A stretch of 64,000 bases of DNA, taken from JASGKO01 sp049840595 (GTDB lineage: Bacteria; Verrucomicrobiota; Verrucomicrobiia; Chthoniobacterales; Chthoniobacteraceae). The stretch is from the NCBI GenBank assembly GCA_049840595.1, contig JASGKO010000014.1:1-64000 (forward strand). Reading direction: 5' to 3'. The notes under the pieces were generated by a model. That model saw nothing but the letters and a program-made list of their open reading frames with translations, did no database searches and had not been told where the DNA came from. Positions 10,963 to 20,200 of the stretch are shown piece after piece (the first letter of the stretch is position 1; each line of letters begins with the position of its first letter). Position numbers and translations under genes: made by a program.

Positions 10963-12859
10963 CTATGCGTCAAGGAGTTCAGCCTCGCTCTTTGGGGTTA
11001 CTTTGGTAACCGGAGCGCAAGCATAGCTCTTCCAATATTCAAAGGGCAACAGCCCCAATGCGATTAACCCCACCTGACTCGCGATAAAAGCCACCAGCCA
11101 TTTGAAGGCCTGATCCATGAACCCATAGCTGTGCAGGCCGATGCCCAGCATGTTCACGCCGAACCAGGAAAAGCTGGTCACGATGTTGCCAAAGATCGTC
11201 ATGTTCGCGATGCCGCGTTCCCGCACCAGCCCACCCCAGCGCGCATGCAGGATGATCGCGTTCCAGATCACGATAATCAGCGCGCCGTTCTCCTTCGGGT
11301 CCCAGCCCCAGAAGCGGCCCCACGATTGATCCGCCCAGATCCCGCCGAGAATCGTGCCGACAAAGCTGAAGAGCGTCGCAAAGCAAACCACCCCATACAT
11401 CATCCCCGCGAGCGACTTCCGCATCTTCGCATCGAGCCGGTCGGTAAAGACCCCGAGCATCACAAACACCACGCCCACGATCCCCGCGACAAACGTCGCC
11501 GCATACCCCAGCGTCACCACCACCACGTGCGTCGCGAGCCAGAAATTCGTATCCAGCACCGCGCGCAGCATCTCCATCGTATCGCCATTCAGCGCCAGAT
11601 TGTGCGCAATCACCAGCGTGACAAACCCCGCAAACGAGCCAATCAAATTCCCCACGCCCAGCTTGAAAATCCGCTCCAGCGCCACACCGAAAATCACCGC
11701 CGCCCAGCCAATGAAAATCGCCGAGGAATAAAGATTCGTCACCGGCGGACGCCCCTCCAGTTGCATGCGGAAAACAAGCCCAAAAGTATGCACCAGCCAC
11801 GCCATTACGATCAGCCAGAAGGAAGCCCGTCGCATCCCCTCCGCCACTCCCGGCCACGTGAAAAACGCCAGCGACAAACACGCCAGCAGCAGCGCCGTGA
11901 CATACACCACCATCGCTTTGTAGAACGCCTCAAAATCGTTGTAAAAAAACTCCCGCTGCGCCTTGCTCCGCTCCGCCGCAAACGAACCACCCAGCCACTG
12001 CTCATATCCACTCACCGCCTCATTGAAAGCCTTCACATCCCCGCGCCGATACGCCTCAGTCAGCGCCGCATAGTAAGGCAGCGCCGGATGCAGCGATGCC
12101 CCGCGCAGCGTATCCAGCAGCGATGCACCGACATTCTTCCACGCCGTCCGCGGCTCGTCCGGCACCCGCGGTGGAATCACTAGCGGATAAGCCATCTGGT
12201 CCATGAACTGATACTCATCCACGAACCCCGCCAGCTTCTCGATCGGCGCCTTGTTCACCGCCTCGCTCGCATTCTGGCTCTGCGCCACCGCCATCGCCGG
12301 CGGGATCACCGCCTGGAACTCCGCCAGATCCTTCACAAAATCTGCGCTGTCCGGCGGCCGGCAGGCTGTATTTCAGCCGCTGGTAAATCCGGATCGCATT
12401 ATCCAGCCGCATGACCGCCGCCTCAAAGGGATTGCGCTGCTGCGAATCGATCTCGCGAATGCGCCGCACCTGTTCGTCGATCTGCATCAGTCCGTTCCGC
12501 AGGTCGTTGAAGGAAAAATACTTCGTCTTCTCGTCGAGATGCAGCAGCGCGAGAATATCGGGATGGTCGATGCGAAAGACCGCCCGCGTATCCGCCGTCT
12601 CCGGCTTCATCGTCAGCTCCGCCAGCCATTCGATCGCCGGGATGGATTGATCATTCGCCCCCAGCACCGTCTGCCGCGCACGGATTTGCAGCAGCGAATT
12701 GCGCGCCACCGAGTCCAGCGGCTGGATGCGCCCATTCAGCAGCGCGGGCAGCTTGCCAAACTCGCGCAGCTGAAACGACGCCTCGGGCTTGCTCGCCAGC
12801 GAAGCCAGTATCCACGCGGCAAAGATCACCACTAGAGCAATGGGTATCCACTTTTTCAT
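10963..12859 (-). CDS. ccsA: Cytochrome c biogenesis protein CcsA (ResC), haem-handling subunit
   Basis: An N-terminal TM anchor (KKWIPIALVVIFAAWILASL) is followed by a large extracytoplasmic helical region. The polytopic C-terminal half carries the tryptophan-rich WWD-type motif WGRFWGWDPKENGALIIVIWN, which binds haem in CcsA/CcmC/CcmF proteins. Other conserved segments are TNLYSSAIFIGW and the final FSWFGVNMLGIGLHSYGF. Rebuilt length is about 631 residues: a long CcsA with an extra N-terminal soluble domain. One frame change near 12350 splits it. Its start overlaps the resB stop by four bases (ATGA). CcsA with ResB forms the System II cytochrome c synthase, attaching haem to CXXCH apocytochromes outside the membrane. 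Confidence 0.93.
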
Positions 12860-14010
12860 GCGGTTCTCCGTTTCATCGTAAACGCGATCAGGTGCGTGAG
12901 GAACTGAACCACCAATCCCAGCGCAATCAACGAGCAGGAAATATACGGGACCAGCCAGCCCGGGTTATGCACCACCTGCAGGATCGTGACATTCGGATCG
13001 TTCTGATCAAAGCCCGATTGATAATACGTCTGCCCCTCGTAGCGCAGCGGTCGGTTCATCGAGATCACCGTCTCCCGCTTCTCGCTCGTCTGCGAATCCG
13101 TCACCTGCACCCGGCTCGCAAAGCTCTGCGGAATATCCGTCCCCTGGTAATTCGTGTGCGTAAACTCCAGCAACTTCACCGCCGCCGGGCGATAATAACG
13201 CTGCCCGCGCAACGCGATCTTCCACGGGTGCCCGTTGATCGTCACCGCCTGCGGCGCATCCAGCAGCGAAGAGACGAGCCACGTCCCGAGCGAGCCCTTC
13301 GCATTGCTCAATTCCACCACCGCCGCCGGTGTATCGCGCACATCCATCTTCGTAATCGGCGCTTGCGGCAGCACCGTCAGCGACTTCCCCATCCCTTGCG
13401 TAGCAGGCGCAGGACCGGCATCCACCATCGGCGCGCGCTGGCGGATATCCGCATTGCCGAAATACTGCTTCACCGTCACCACCACGGGCAGCCGGGAATC
13501 ATTGATTACCGCCCCCACGTGCAGCAACGCCTCCGGCACCGAGACCACGCTGTCATAATCAGCGGGCGTCGGATCCATGAAGACCAACTCATTGCGCCGG
13601 TTGTCGGTCGAGTAGTTCAACTCTTCGCCTTTGCTCAGCCGCATGTAGCTCTCCACTTGGAAAAGGTCCGTCACCAGCCCACCGAAAAGCAGCAAAATCA
13701 GCCCCGCATGCACGATGAAAATCCCGATCTTCTTCCGCGTAAATTTGAAGCGCGAAATATGCGCCGTGATCAAATTCACCAGCAACAAAGCTCCGATCAG
13801 CCATCCCCCGGGAAAGGCTGGAAACTGCGGCCCGCCGTCCGGCCCCGCCCAGATCACCAGGCTGCGGAAGTAGCGCTGCTGGGCCTGATACAGCCCCTCG
13901 TGCACCTCCCCCATCGTCCCGAGAAACACCAGTACCATCGCCAGCGTGAGCAGTGTCACCGTCAGCTTCAGCGACGAAAAAAAGCGCCAGATAGAGACGA
14001 GCGGACTCAT
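12856..14010 (-). CDS. resB: Cytochrome c biogenesis protein ResB (Ccs1)
   Basis: An intact frame of 384 residues starts at 14010. It has TM segments at residues about 15-35 (LTVTLLTLAMVLVFLGTMGE), 65-85 and 98-118 (IGIFIVHAGLILLLFGGLV), a large periplasmic beta-rich domain, and a last TM segment near 355-375 before a basic tail. KKIGIFIVHAGLILLLFGG and the late MNRPLRYEGQTYYQSGFDQ are characteristic of ResB. ResB chaperones reduced apocytochrome c and works with CcsA. The start overlaps the stop of the preceding lipoprotein gene and the stop overlaps the ccsA start, both as ATGA, so the three are translationally coupled. Confidence 0.93.
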   Translation of the reverse strand: MSPLVSIWRFFSSLKLTVTLLTLAMVLVFLGTMGEVHEGLYQAQQRYFRSLVIWAGPDGGPQFPAFPGGWLIGALLLVNLITAHISRFKFTRKKIGIFIVHAGLILLLFGGLVTDLFQVESYMRLSKGEELNYSTDNRRNELVFMDPTPADYDSVVSVPEALLHVGAVINDSRLPVVVTVKQYFGNADIRQRAPMVDAGPAPATQGMGKSLTVLPQAPITKMDVRDTPAAVVELSNAKGSLGTWLVSSLLDAPQAVTINGHPWKIALRGQRYYRPAAVKLLEFTHTNYQGTDIPQSFASRVQVTDSQTSEKRETVISMNRPLRYEGQTYYQSGFDQNDPNVTILQVVHNPGWLVPYISCSLIALGLVVQFLTHLIAFTMKRRTA

Positions 14011-15047
14011 TTCGCCGCCTCCACAAATTGCGTGAACCGCGCCTGCTCCGCTTCCACCGCCGCCGGTGTCCCGGTGATTTTGTAAAAAGCCGTCTGCGCC
14101 TCGCGCGGCACCATCGCCGCCAGCATGCGCTTCGTCCCATCCGTCGCGGCCAGATCCACCAGCACCGCCCCCGGCAAGCCTGCCAGCGGCTTGGTCATCC
14201 CGGCGAGGTCGCTCTCGGCAATCGCCGCCAGTCCGAGCTGTCCGCGCCAGCGATTCACATTCGCCAGCACCCCACCCACCTGGCCGGGGAAAATGGATAC
14301 CGAAACTTCCGCCCCACCCTCCGTCGTATATTTCGCATCCTGCATCGGCCCCGGTGCCACTTGCTGCCATTCCTTTGGCGCAGGCAGATTGCTCGTCGGC
14401 GCAGGCGCACTTTCCGGAGCCGGCGTGGCCTCCACTTCAGCGCTACCGACCTCGCCCCCGATCTTTAGCGAAGCCACAAATTGCTCGAACGCCGCCTTCT
14501 GCGCACTCACCAGCGGCGTATCCCCCATCATCTTCACAAACCACAGCATCTGGTCCCGATGCTGCATCACCACCAGGATGCTCTTTTGCGCCCCGTTGAT
14601 TTCAAATTGCCCCGCCGGAGCGCCATCCATCGTGATCGCGCTCCCCAGCTTCGGCAGCTCATTCTCCGCTGCCGCCACCAGCCCCACCTGCTTCCGCCAC
14701 CGGTTCACATTGGAAAGATCGCTCTCCCCCGATTCCGGCAGCGGGATAATCGTCACCTCCGCCGTGTGCCCCACGTCATCCTTCAGCGAAAACGCCGCCA
14801 CCCGCATCTGCCCCGCCTCCTCGGTCGTCCAGCCCACTGGCGCCTGCCAGGTCACCTTCGGCTTCGGTCCGGCGGGGAGCATCGCCTCCGGCAAAGAAGC
14901 CATCGCCGGAGCGGAAGGCTGCACCGTCTCCTTCGGCGCGCGATACGTCGTGATCTCCGCCTTCCGGCAGGAGGACACCAACGGAATAGCCGCACAGAAA
15001 ATCAACTGAATGCCGGAACGCCTCAACCGGCGCGCGATGGATCTCAT
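14007..15047 (-). CDS. Lipoprotein with an internal duplication, cytochrome c biogenesis operon
   Basis: Starting at 15047 (MRSIARRLRRSGIQLIFCA), the product has a lipobox-like VSSC around residue 25, so it is probably a membrane-anchored lipoprotein of 346 residues. The mature part contains two similar halves: one with AEVTIIPLPE...LSNVNRWRKQVGLVAAAENEL, one with AEVSVSIFPG...LANVNRWRGQLGLAAIAESDL, joined by a Pro/Ala-rich linker. I do not know a named function. ATGA coupling to resB suggests a role in cytochrome c maturation or in the respiratory apparatus it serves. An in-frame extension upstream to 15242 would read through an intergenic palindrome and was not accepted. Confidence 0.78.
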   Translation of the reverse strand: MRSIARRLRRSGIQLIFCAAIPLVSSCRKAEITTYRAPKETVQPSAPAMASLPEAMLPAGPKPKVTWQAPVGWTTEEAGQMRVAAFSLKDDVGHTAEVTIIPLPESGESDLSNVNRWRKQVGLVAAAENELPKLGSAITMDGAPAGQFEINGAQKSILVVMQHRDQMLWFVKMMGDTPLVSAQKAAFEQFVASLKIGGEVGSAEVEATPAPESAPAPTSNLPAPKEWQQVAPGPMQDAKYTTEGGAEVSVSIFPGQVGGVLANVNRWRGQLGLAAIAESDLAGMTKPLAGLPGAVLVDLAATDGTKRMLAAMVPREAQTAFYKITGTPAAVEAEQARFTQFVEAAK

Positions 15048-15177
15048 GAAAGTGGGCTGCAACCATAGACGATCACCCAAACGGCGCAACACTGGGATTT
15101 TTGGCAAAGAATGCCCCTCGTCTCGAAGCTCCATTGCGCCCCTCCCCTTCCCCGAGCTTGCCCCCGGCAAGCTCCTC

Positions 15178-15262
15178 GGACTGCGGCGGCACGACGCCGC
15201 TTTCTCCACGCGAGACATGTCTCGCCCCCAATGCGCAGCCAAATATCTCCCCCCTCCTCTCC
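15178..15262. repeat. Dispersed double-palindrome element A, copy 1
   Basis: Two adjacent palindromes lie between the lipoprotein and CysJ-like genes: a GCGGCGNNACGNCGCCGC-type arm at 15183-15200 and the perfect CGAGACATGTCTCG at 15211-15224, followed by GCGCAGCCAAATAT. The same order recurs inverted at 28358-28440 and in direct orientation at 50736-50805. It can form two hairpins in RNA or single-stranded DNA. It resembles REP-type elements; no protein coding is evident. Confidence 0.75.
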
Positions 15263-15281
15263 GCGCCGCCGTGGTTAAAAA

Positions 15282-16427
15282 TCAATACACATCCCGCTTA
15301 TACCGCTTCGCCTTCTTCAGCGCCTCGATATACTCCGCCGCCTGCTCCGAAGTCTTCCCCCCCTGCTTCGCCACGATCTCGTGCAGCGCGTGATCCACAT
15401 CCTTCGCCATCCGCGACGCATCGCCACAGACGAAGAAATGCGCCCCCTCCTCCAACCACTTCCAGATCTCCGCCGCATGCTCCAGCATCCGATGCTGCAC
15501 ATACACCTTCTGCGCCTGATCCCGCGAAAAAGCCGTATCCAGCCGCGTCAAATGCCCGTCCGCCAGATGCTGCTCAAACTCCTCGCGATAAAGGAAATCC
15601 ACCTCCTGCCGCTGCTCGCCGAAGAACAGCCAGTTCTTCCCCTTCGCCCCGCTCGCCTTCCGCTCCTGCAGATACGCGCGGAACGGCGCCACGCCCGTCC
15701 CCGGCCCCACCATGATAATCGGCGTATTGCCATCCTCCGGCAGGCGGAAGCCCTTCGCCGAGTGCACAAACACCGGCACCACCCCCGGCTCCGACGCCCG
15801 ATCCGCCAGGAACGAAGACGCCACCCCCTTGCGCAGCCGCCCGTTCGATTCGTAGCGCACCACCGCCACCGTCAGATGCACCGCGTCCGGGTTCTGCTTC
15901 TGGCTCGAAGCGATCGAATAAAGCCGCGGCACCAGCCGGCGCAGCGTCTTCACAAACTCCTCGGGCGTAATCCTTACCGACGGATGATCCAGCAGCAAAT
16001 CGATCACCTCCACCCCATAAAGATACTTGTCCAAATCCTGCTTCCGCTCCGGGTCCAGCAGCTCATTCAGCGTCGGCGCCGCATCCCCTGCCCGCTCCGC
16101 AATCAGCTTCACAAACTGCGGCGACGGATCCTTGATCGCGTAGTCGCGAATCAGCGCCTCGCGCAGCGACCGCGTCACCCCCGCCTCCGGCGTCGGCACC
16201 TCTTCCGTACCCGTCGCATGCAGCGCTTTAATCAGCTCATCCGCCAGCTCCGGACAATTCCGCGGAAACACCCCCAGCGAATCCCCCACCTCATAAGCCA
16301 GCCCCGACCCCGCCAGCGACAACTCAAAATGACGCGTCTCCTTCTCCGACCCCTCCAGCGTCATCAGCCGGTTAACAGTCAGCGTCGAAGGAAACGGATT
16401 TTTACGGGAATAAACAGAATCAGCCAT
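15282..16427 (-). CDS. CysJ-like NADPH-dependent diflavin-type reductase lacking flavodoxin domain
   Basis: An intact 381-residue frame starts at 16427 (MADSVYSRKNPFPSTL). It has an FAD-binding beta-barrel with an inserted helical connecting domain, the FAD motif PRLYSIASSQ (about residue 195), the NADP-ribose loop GPGTGVAPFRAYLQER (about 255) and the C-terminal signature KRYKRDVY typical of sulfite reductase alpha subunit. The N-terminal flavodoxin (FMN) domain of classical CysJ is absent, so it must pass electrons to a separate partner such as a flavodoxin, ferredoxin or sulfite reductase haemoprotein. No cysI is visible nearby. Likely role: electron supply for assimilatory sulfite reduction. 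A related reductase of another pathway is possible. Confidence 0.85.
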   Translation of the reverse strand: MADSVYSRKNPFPSTLTVNRLMTLEGSEKETRHFELSLAGSGLAYEVGDSLGVFPRNCPELADELIKALHATGTEEVPTPEAGVTRSLREALIRDYAIKDPSPQFVKLIAERAGDAAPTLNELLDPERKQDLDKYLYGVEVIDLLLDHPSVRITPEEFVKTLRRLVPRLYSIASSQKQNPDAVHLTVAVVRYESNGRLRKGVASSFLADRASEPGVVPVFVHSAKGFRLPEDGNTPIIMVGPGTGVAPFRAYLQERKASGAKGKNWLFFGEQRQEVDFLYREEFEQHLADGHLTRLDTAFSRDQAQKVYVQHRMLEHAAEIWKWLEEGAHFFVCGDASRMAKDVDHALHEIVAKQGGKTSEQAAEYIEALKKAKRYKRDVY

Positions 16428-16951
16428 AGCAAGAACCCCAAGAAAACCACGCCCCCGCCCCCAGCGCAACCGCGAATCAAGTCATAACCCCTCCGGCCCA
16501 TTCGCCATCGAAACGACAACCACGACGCAACTGCTACCCACTGCGACCGAACTTACACCCGACCGCTACGAGCCTATACCAAACCTTCACCGGACCTACA
16601 CTCAAGTCTCCCCACGAAGTAACCGCCACCAAGCCACCCCATCCCCCACCTATGTCACCCCGAGCGAAGTCGAGAACCGAAGCGAAGCGGAGATGACCGC
16701 TCACTTCTTTTTCCAAAGCGATAGCGGTAACCCTCAAATTTTTCCGTGCTGGGAAAAACCACGCAAGCCCTGGCAGTAACGAAACGCTCTCTCCCATTTG
16801 GCATCGCCTCCATTCCCCCCCTCGTTCCCACTCTCCGCGTGGGAATGCCCTTGTCTGCGACACTCCAGTGTCCCCACCCTCCGCGTCGATCCACTCCTCT
16901 TTTCCTCATTGCCAAAGTGTTAAAAAAGTTCCATCAATATGGGGTGTTTTC
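16428..16951. other. Intergenic stretch with dispersed repeats; boundary of island
   Basis: No convincing gene lies here; short ORFs on both strands have atypical composition. Bases about 16652-16712 hold a GTCACCCCGAGCGAAGTCGAG-like motif often seen repeated in bacterial intergenic DNA. Bases about 16815-16880 hold a hairpin block (GTTCCCACTCTCCGCGTGGGAA, then GACACTCCAGTGTC) of the type also found at 50826, 51253 and 63447. G+C falls right after this block, so the stretch marks the edge of the island carrying the SIR2 gene. Confidence 0.6.
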
Positions 16952-17200
16952 ATGGGTGCCACTTCCGAACAGTCCTTCCTCGCCGAGCTCGACAAAAAAT
17001 CTTTGAATGCCGTCGATTACGTGATGGTCCCCCCATTCTACGTCAGAGAATGGTACGATGCGGAGCTAGAGGCAGTGCAAACTTTGTCTGGCTTCAACAC
17101 ATGCTCCACAACTTCGCCCAAAATAGGAGCATGGCGCTTTAATGCGAGATATCTAAACCAACATGGCTATCGACTTATACTCCAAGGAAGACTTAATTAG
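16952..17200 (+). CDS. Small hypothetical protein overlapping the SIR2 gene
   Basis: This is an 82-residue frame starting MGATSEQSFLAELDKKSLNA, preceded by a GGGGTG that could act as a ribosome binding site. It shares the lower G+C of the SIR2 gene and overlaps its start by 38 bases, so it may be translated in the same mRNA. It contains DYVMVPPFYVREWYDAELEA and no domain I recognise. Two alternatives are possible: it is the true N-terminus of the SIR2 protein separated by one sequencing indel, or it is spurious. The SIR2 protein begins with a natural-looking N-terminus, which argues mildly for two genes. Confidence 0.42.
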   Translation: MGATSEQSFLAELDKKSLNAVDYVMVPPFYVREWYDAELEAVQTLSGFNTCSTTSPKIGAWRFNARYLNQHGYRLILQGRLN

Positions 17201-20200
17201 TGCCGTAAAGTATGCACCCAAGCCAGTAGCTTTCCTACTTGGTTCGCCAATTTCGAAAGACACAGTTGGCGGCGTTCCTGGAATTGATCAGATGCTTGAT
17301 CTCGTCCGAGAAGAAATTAACGCAAGAGGCCCTGACCAGCGCTCTCGCTTTGAACGAGAAATGATAGGAAAGAGCGGTGCTGGCGCCTACCAAGCCGCAA
17401 TGCGTTGGCTGCAGGGAAATTTTACGCAAGATGCCGTGAATCACGTGGTCGAAGTTGCTGTGTTGAAAGCCCGACGCGCTGGCGCGCCCGAAACCTTTCA
17501 AGACATCGGTGAAATCGAAGACTGGTATTTACCAACGGGAACACAACAGGTAAGTAATTTGGTTGCTCATCAGCGCGAACGGTTCCCAGGTCCGATCTTA
17601 ACTACGAACTTTGATCCACTACTTTCCGTGGCTGTCGATTCAGAGGGAGGTCGGGCATCGTGGCACATTCTCGATTCGGATGGACATTTCGGGCGGACAG
17701 CTGGGTTACGCCGAGGGGAAATACAAATCATTCACCTTCATGGATACTGGCGGGATGCTGACACGCTGCATACCCCCGCTCAGCTAACATCTGAACGCCC
17801 CAAACTCCACGCTTCTCTCCAGCACCTTCTACGACAAAAGACACTACTCGTCGCCGCCTATGGTGGGTGGGATGACGCCTTCACGAAAGCACTTGCAAGG
17901 CTAATCACAAGTGGGCATCCCGACGACGTGCTTGGAGTGAATGTTCTCTGGTGCTTTTACGAAGACAATGCAGCGCTTGTGGAGAGCCGTTACAAGCACA
18001 TCTTTGACCAGATGCCGTCCAGTCGCTTTCTTGCCTATGGAGGTATTGATTGTCATTCGATCTTTGGAGAAATTGCGGGAGCCACTGGATCTGGCGGGAT
18101 CTTTGTTCAACCGACTCCGAATCCCACCCCAATCGCTGGATGGGAGGCCGTTACGGAAACGTCGCTATCTAAGCTCCCCGCGTTGGGTAAAGATGAGGTC
18201 ATCAAGTATTTTGATGGTGCTGTCCCGACATGGCGACACGCGCTCTCGGACAAGATCCCGCGTCGGCAAACAGTTGCTCAAATACTCGAACGTCTGAAAA
18301 CTTTTCAGCCCGCGCAGTTCGGGTGCTCTCTTCAATTGATTCGCGCAGCGGGAGGTGAGGGCAAAACTACGTTGTTGCTCCAGTCGGCATGCGATGCAGT
18401 AAGAACAGGCGAATGGACGGTGTTGTGGAGGACCTTGCCCTCAACTGGACTGCCTCCAAAGCATGTGGTCGGTCTGGACCCTAGTAAGCTCTGGTTAATT
18501 GTGGCCGACGACGCCGAGGATCTCGTTACTGACTTGACCGAATCTGCTCGACTCCTCCATGAGGCGGGCCGATCAAACGTACACTTCTTGATTGCTTCAC
18601 GCGATGCAGATTGGTGGGCTAAGTTCGGAGACAAACCACCGTGGGAGCAGTGGTTGACCGCCTGGGTTCGCCGGAAGGATGCAATAATGCTTCGGGGCAT
18701 GACACGGGACGATGCAAAGAAAGTTACACGTGCGTGGGCGGTGTACGGTGCACAGGGTCTACGGCAGCTCGATAAATTGTCCGAAGACGAACAAGTCGAG
18801 AGTCTATTAAGTGAGGTGAGGAACGCTTTGTATGAAGAACAATCTGCTCTGGGTAGACACCAAACTTTCGAAGGCTCGTTTTTTGGAGCGCTACTTTCAG
18901 TACGCTTTGGTCAAGATGGCCTTCAGTCTCATGTCCGTTCCTTTTTGAATCGGTTACGAGAAGAGAAAATCAGAGGAAGCGAATGCACCCTCTTCGATGC
19001 GCTCGTTTACGTCGCTGCATGTCATGCTATCTCAATGCCTGGTCTTAACGAAACCGTCCTCGCTGATCTTTTATGCGTTCCCCGTGATTGGGTGCAAAGT
19101 CTCGTCATTCAACCTCTCGGGGCTGAAGCTGCAGCGGTTCGAAGCGCGGGAAATGTGCTGACTCGGCATGAGAAAGTTGCCATCGCGATCATTCTAGAGG
19201 CTGACCAAACGCTAGACCTTGGTGACGTTTGGAGTTCAATCGTCAGACAGACTGTAAAAACGGGTTTAGAAGTTCGCATTGGACCGACATACGCTACCAT
19301 CCTTCATGCAGGTCCTCGTTTGTTCGATGCGCTTCCGGCGCATTTTTCCGCCGAGCGCCGGGCAGAAATTTCGATTAGCGCCGCGAAGGCAGCCATCAAA
19401 TACAATTCTCAATGGCTCGGATGTGTAGTAAGCCTTGGAAAGACATATAGAAAATGTCACCAAGTAACAAATGCGGTTAAACTATTTCGCGAAATGTTAA
19501 AAGTCGCTGAAGAGAAGGTCGATTTTTCAGACCATATCCGCGGATACTGGCACGAATGGGGCGTCTGCGAGGGCCTTCTTGGGGACGATCCACAACACCG
19601 CGCCGCCGACTCCTGGCTTCAAGGACTTTCTATTTCCGATCACTTGAACCCCGCTCCGCTTACTGAGGAAAATATTAAGCAGAGTTGCGCGAGCCTTGGG
19701 ATCGCTCTTGGAATACTAGCGCGTGAAGACCCACATTGTCCCTATCATCTCGGTAGGCGAGCTACAGTGTTTATCGGGCGGCTCACGAGTTTAGATCCAA
19801 AATCCGCAGGTTATTTCGATAAGTTTCAGCGCGAGGAAGATAGGATAGACACTCCAACACCTCACAATCCAATAGAGGCTGTTTCGTGGATTCAAGCGGC
19901 AATCGTTGAAGCCGGGCGTGAGCTTGAAGACCAGTTGTTGAGGGAAATTTCCGATCCCAGACTAATTTCATTTCAGCGCTTGCAGGCCTTTCTGGACGCA
20001 TCAAGCTCAGGCTTATATCTTACTGCCGCATCGTCCTTAATACTGACGCCAAACGATAAGCTGGGGACCAATGACAGTCTAGGTATTATAAACATTGAAC
20101 GCGAGCATGCACCCGCGCGTATGTTGCCGCAACCGGAGGGACGAGGCGACGATTTACGGACAAGCGTTTCCAAGACAATCAGCAGCCTAATTGAGAAAAG

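Noticed and set aside
11131..14085. Long plus-strand frames opposite ccsA and resB
   Set aside because: His/Arg/Gln-rich shadows of well-identified cytochrome c biogenesis genes.
15048..15242. N-terminal extension of the lipoprotein gene
   Set aside because: It reads through palindromic element A and lacks a leader; the start at 15047 gives a proper lipoprotein signal.
16534..16915. Minus-strand frames of 86-109 codons before the SIR2 gene
   Set aside because: They read through intergenic repeats, have no ribosome site and no recognisable sequence.
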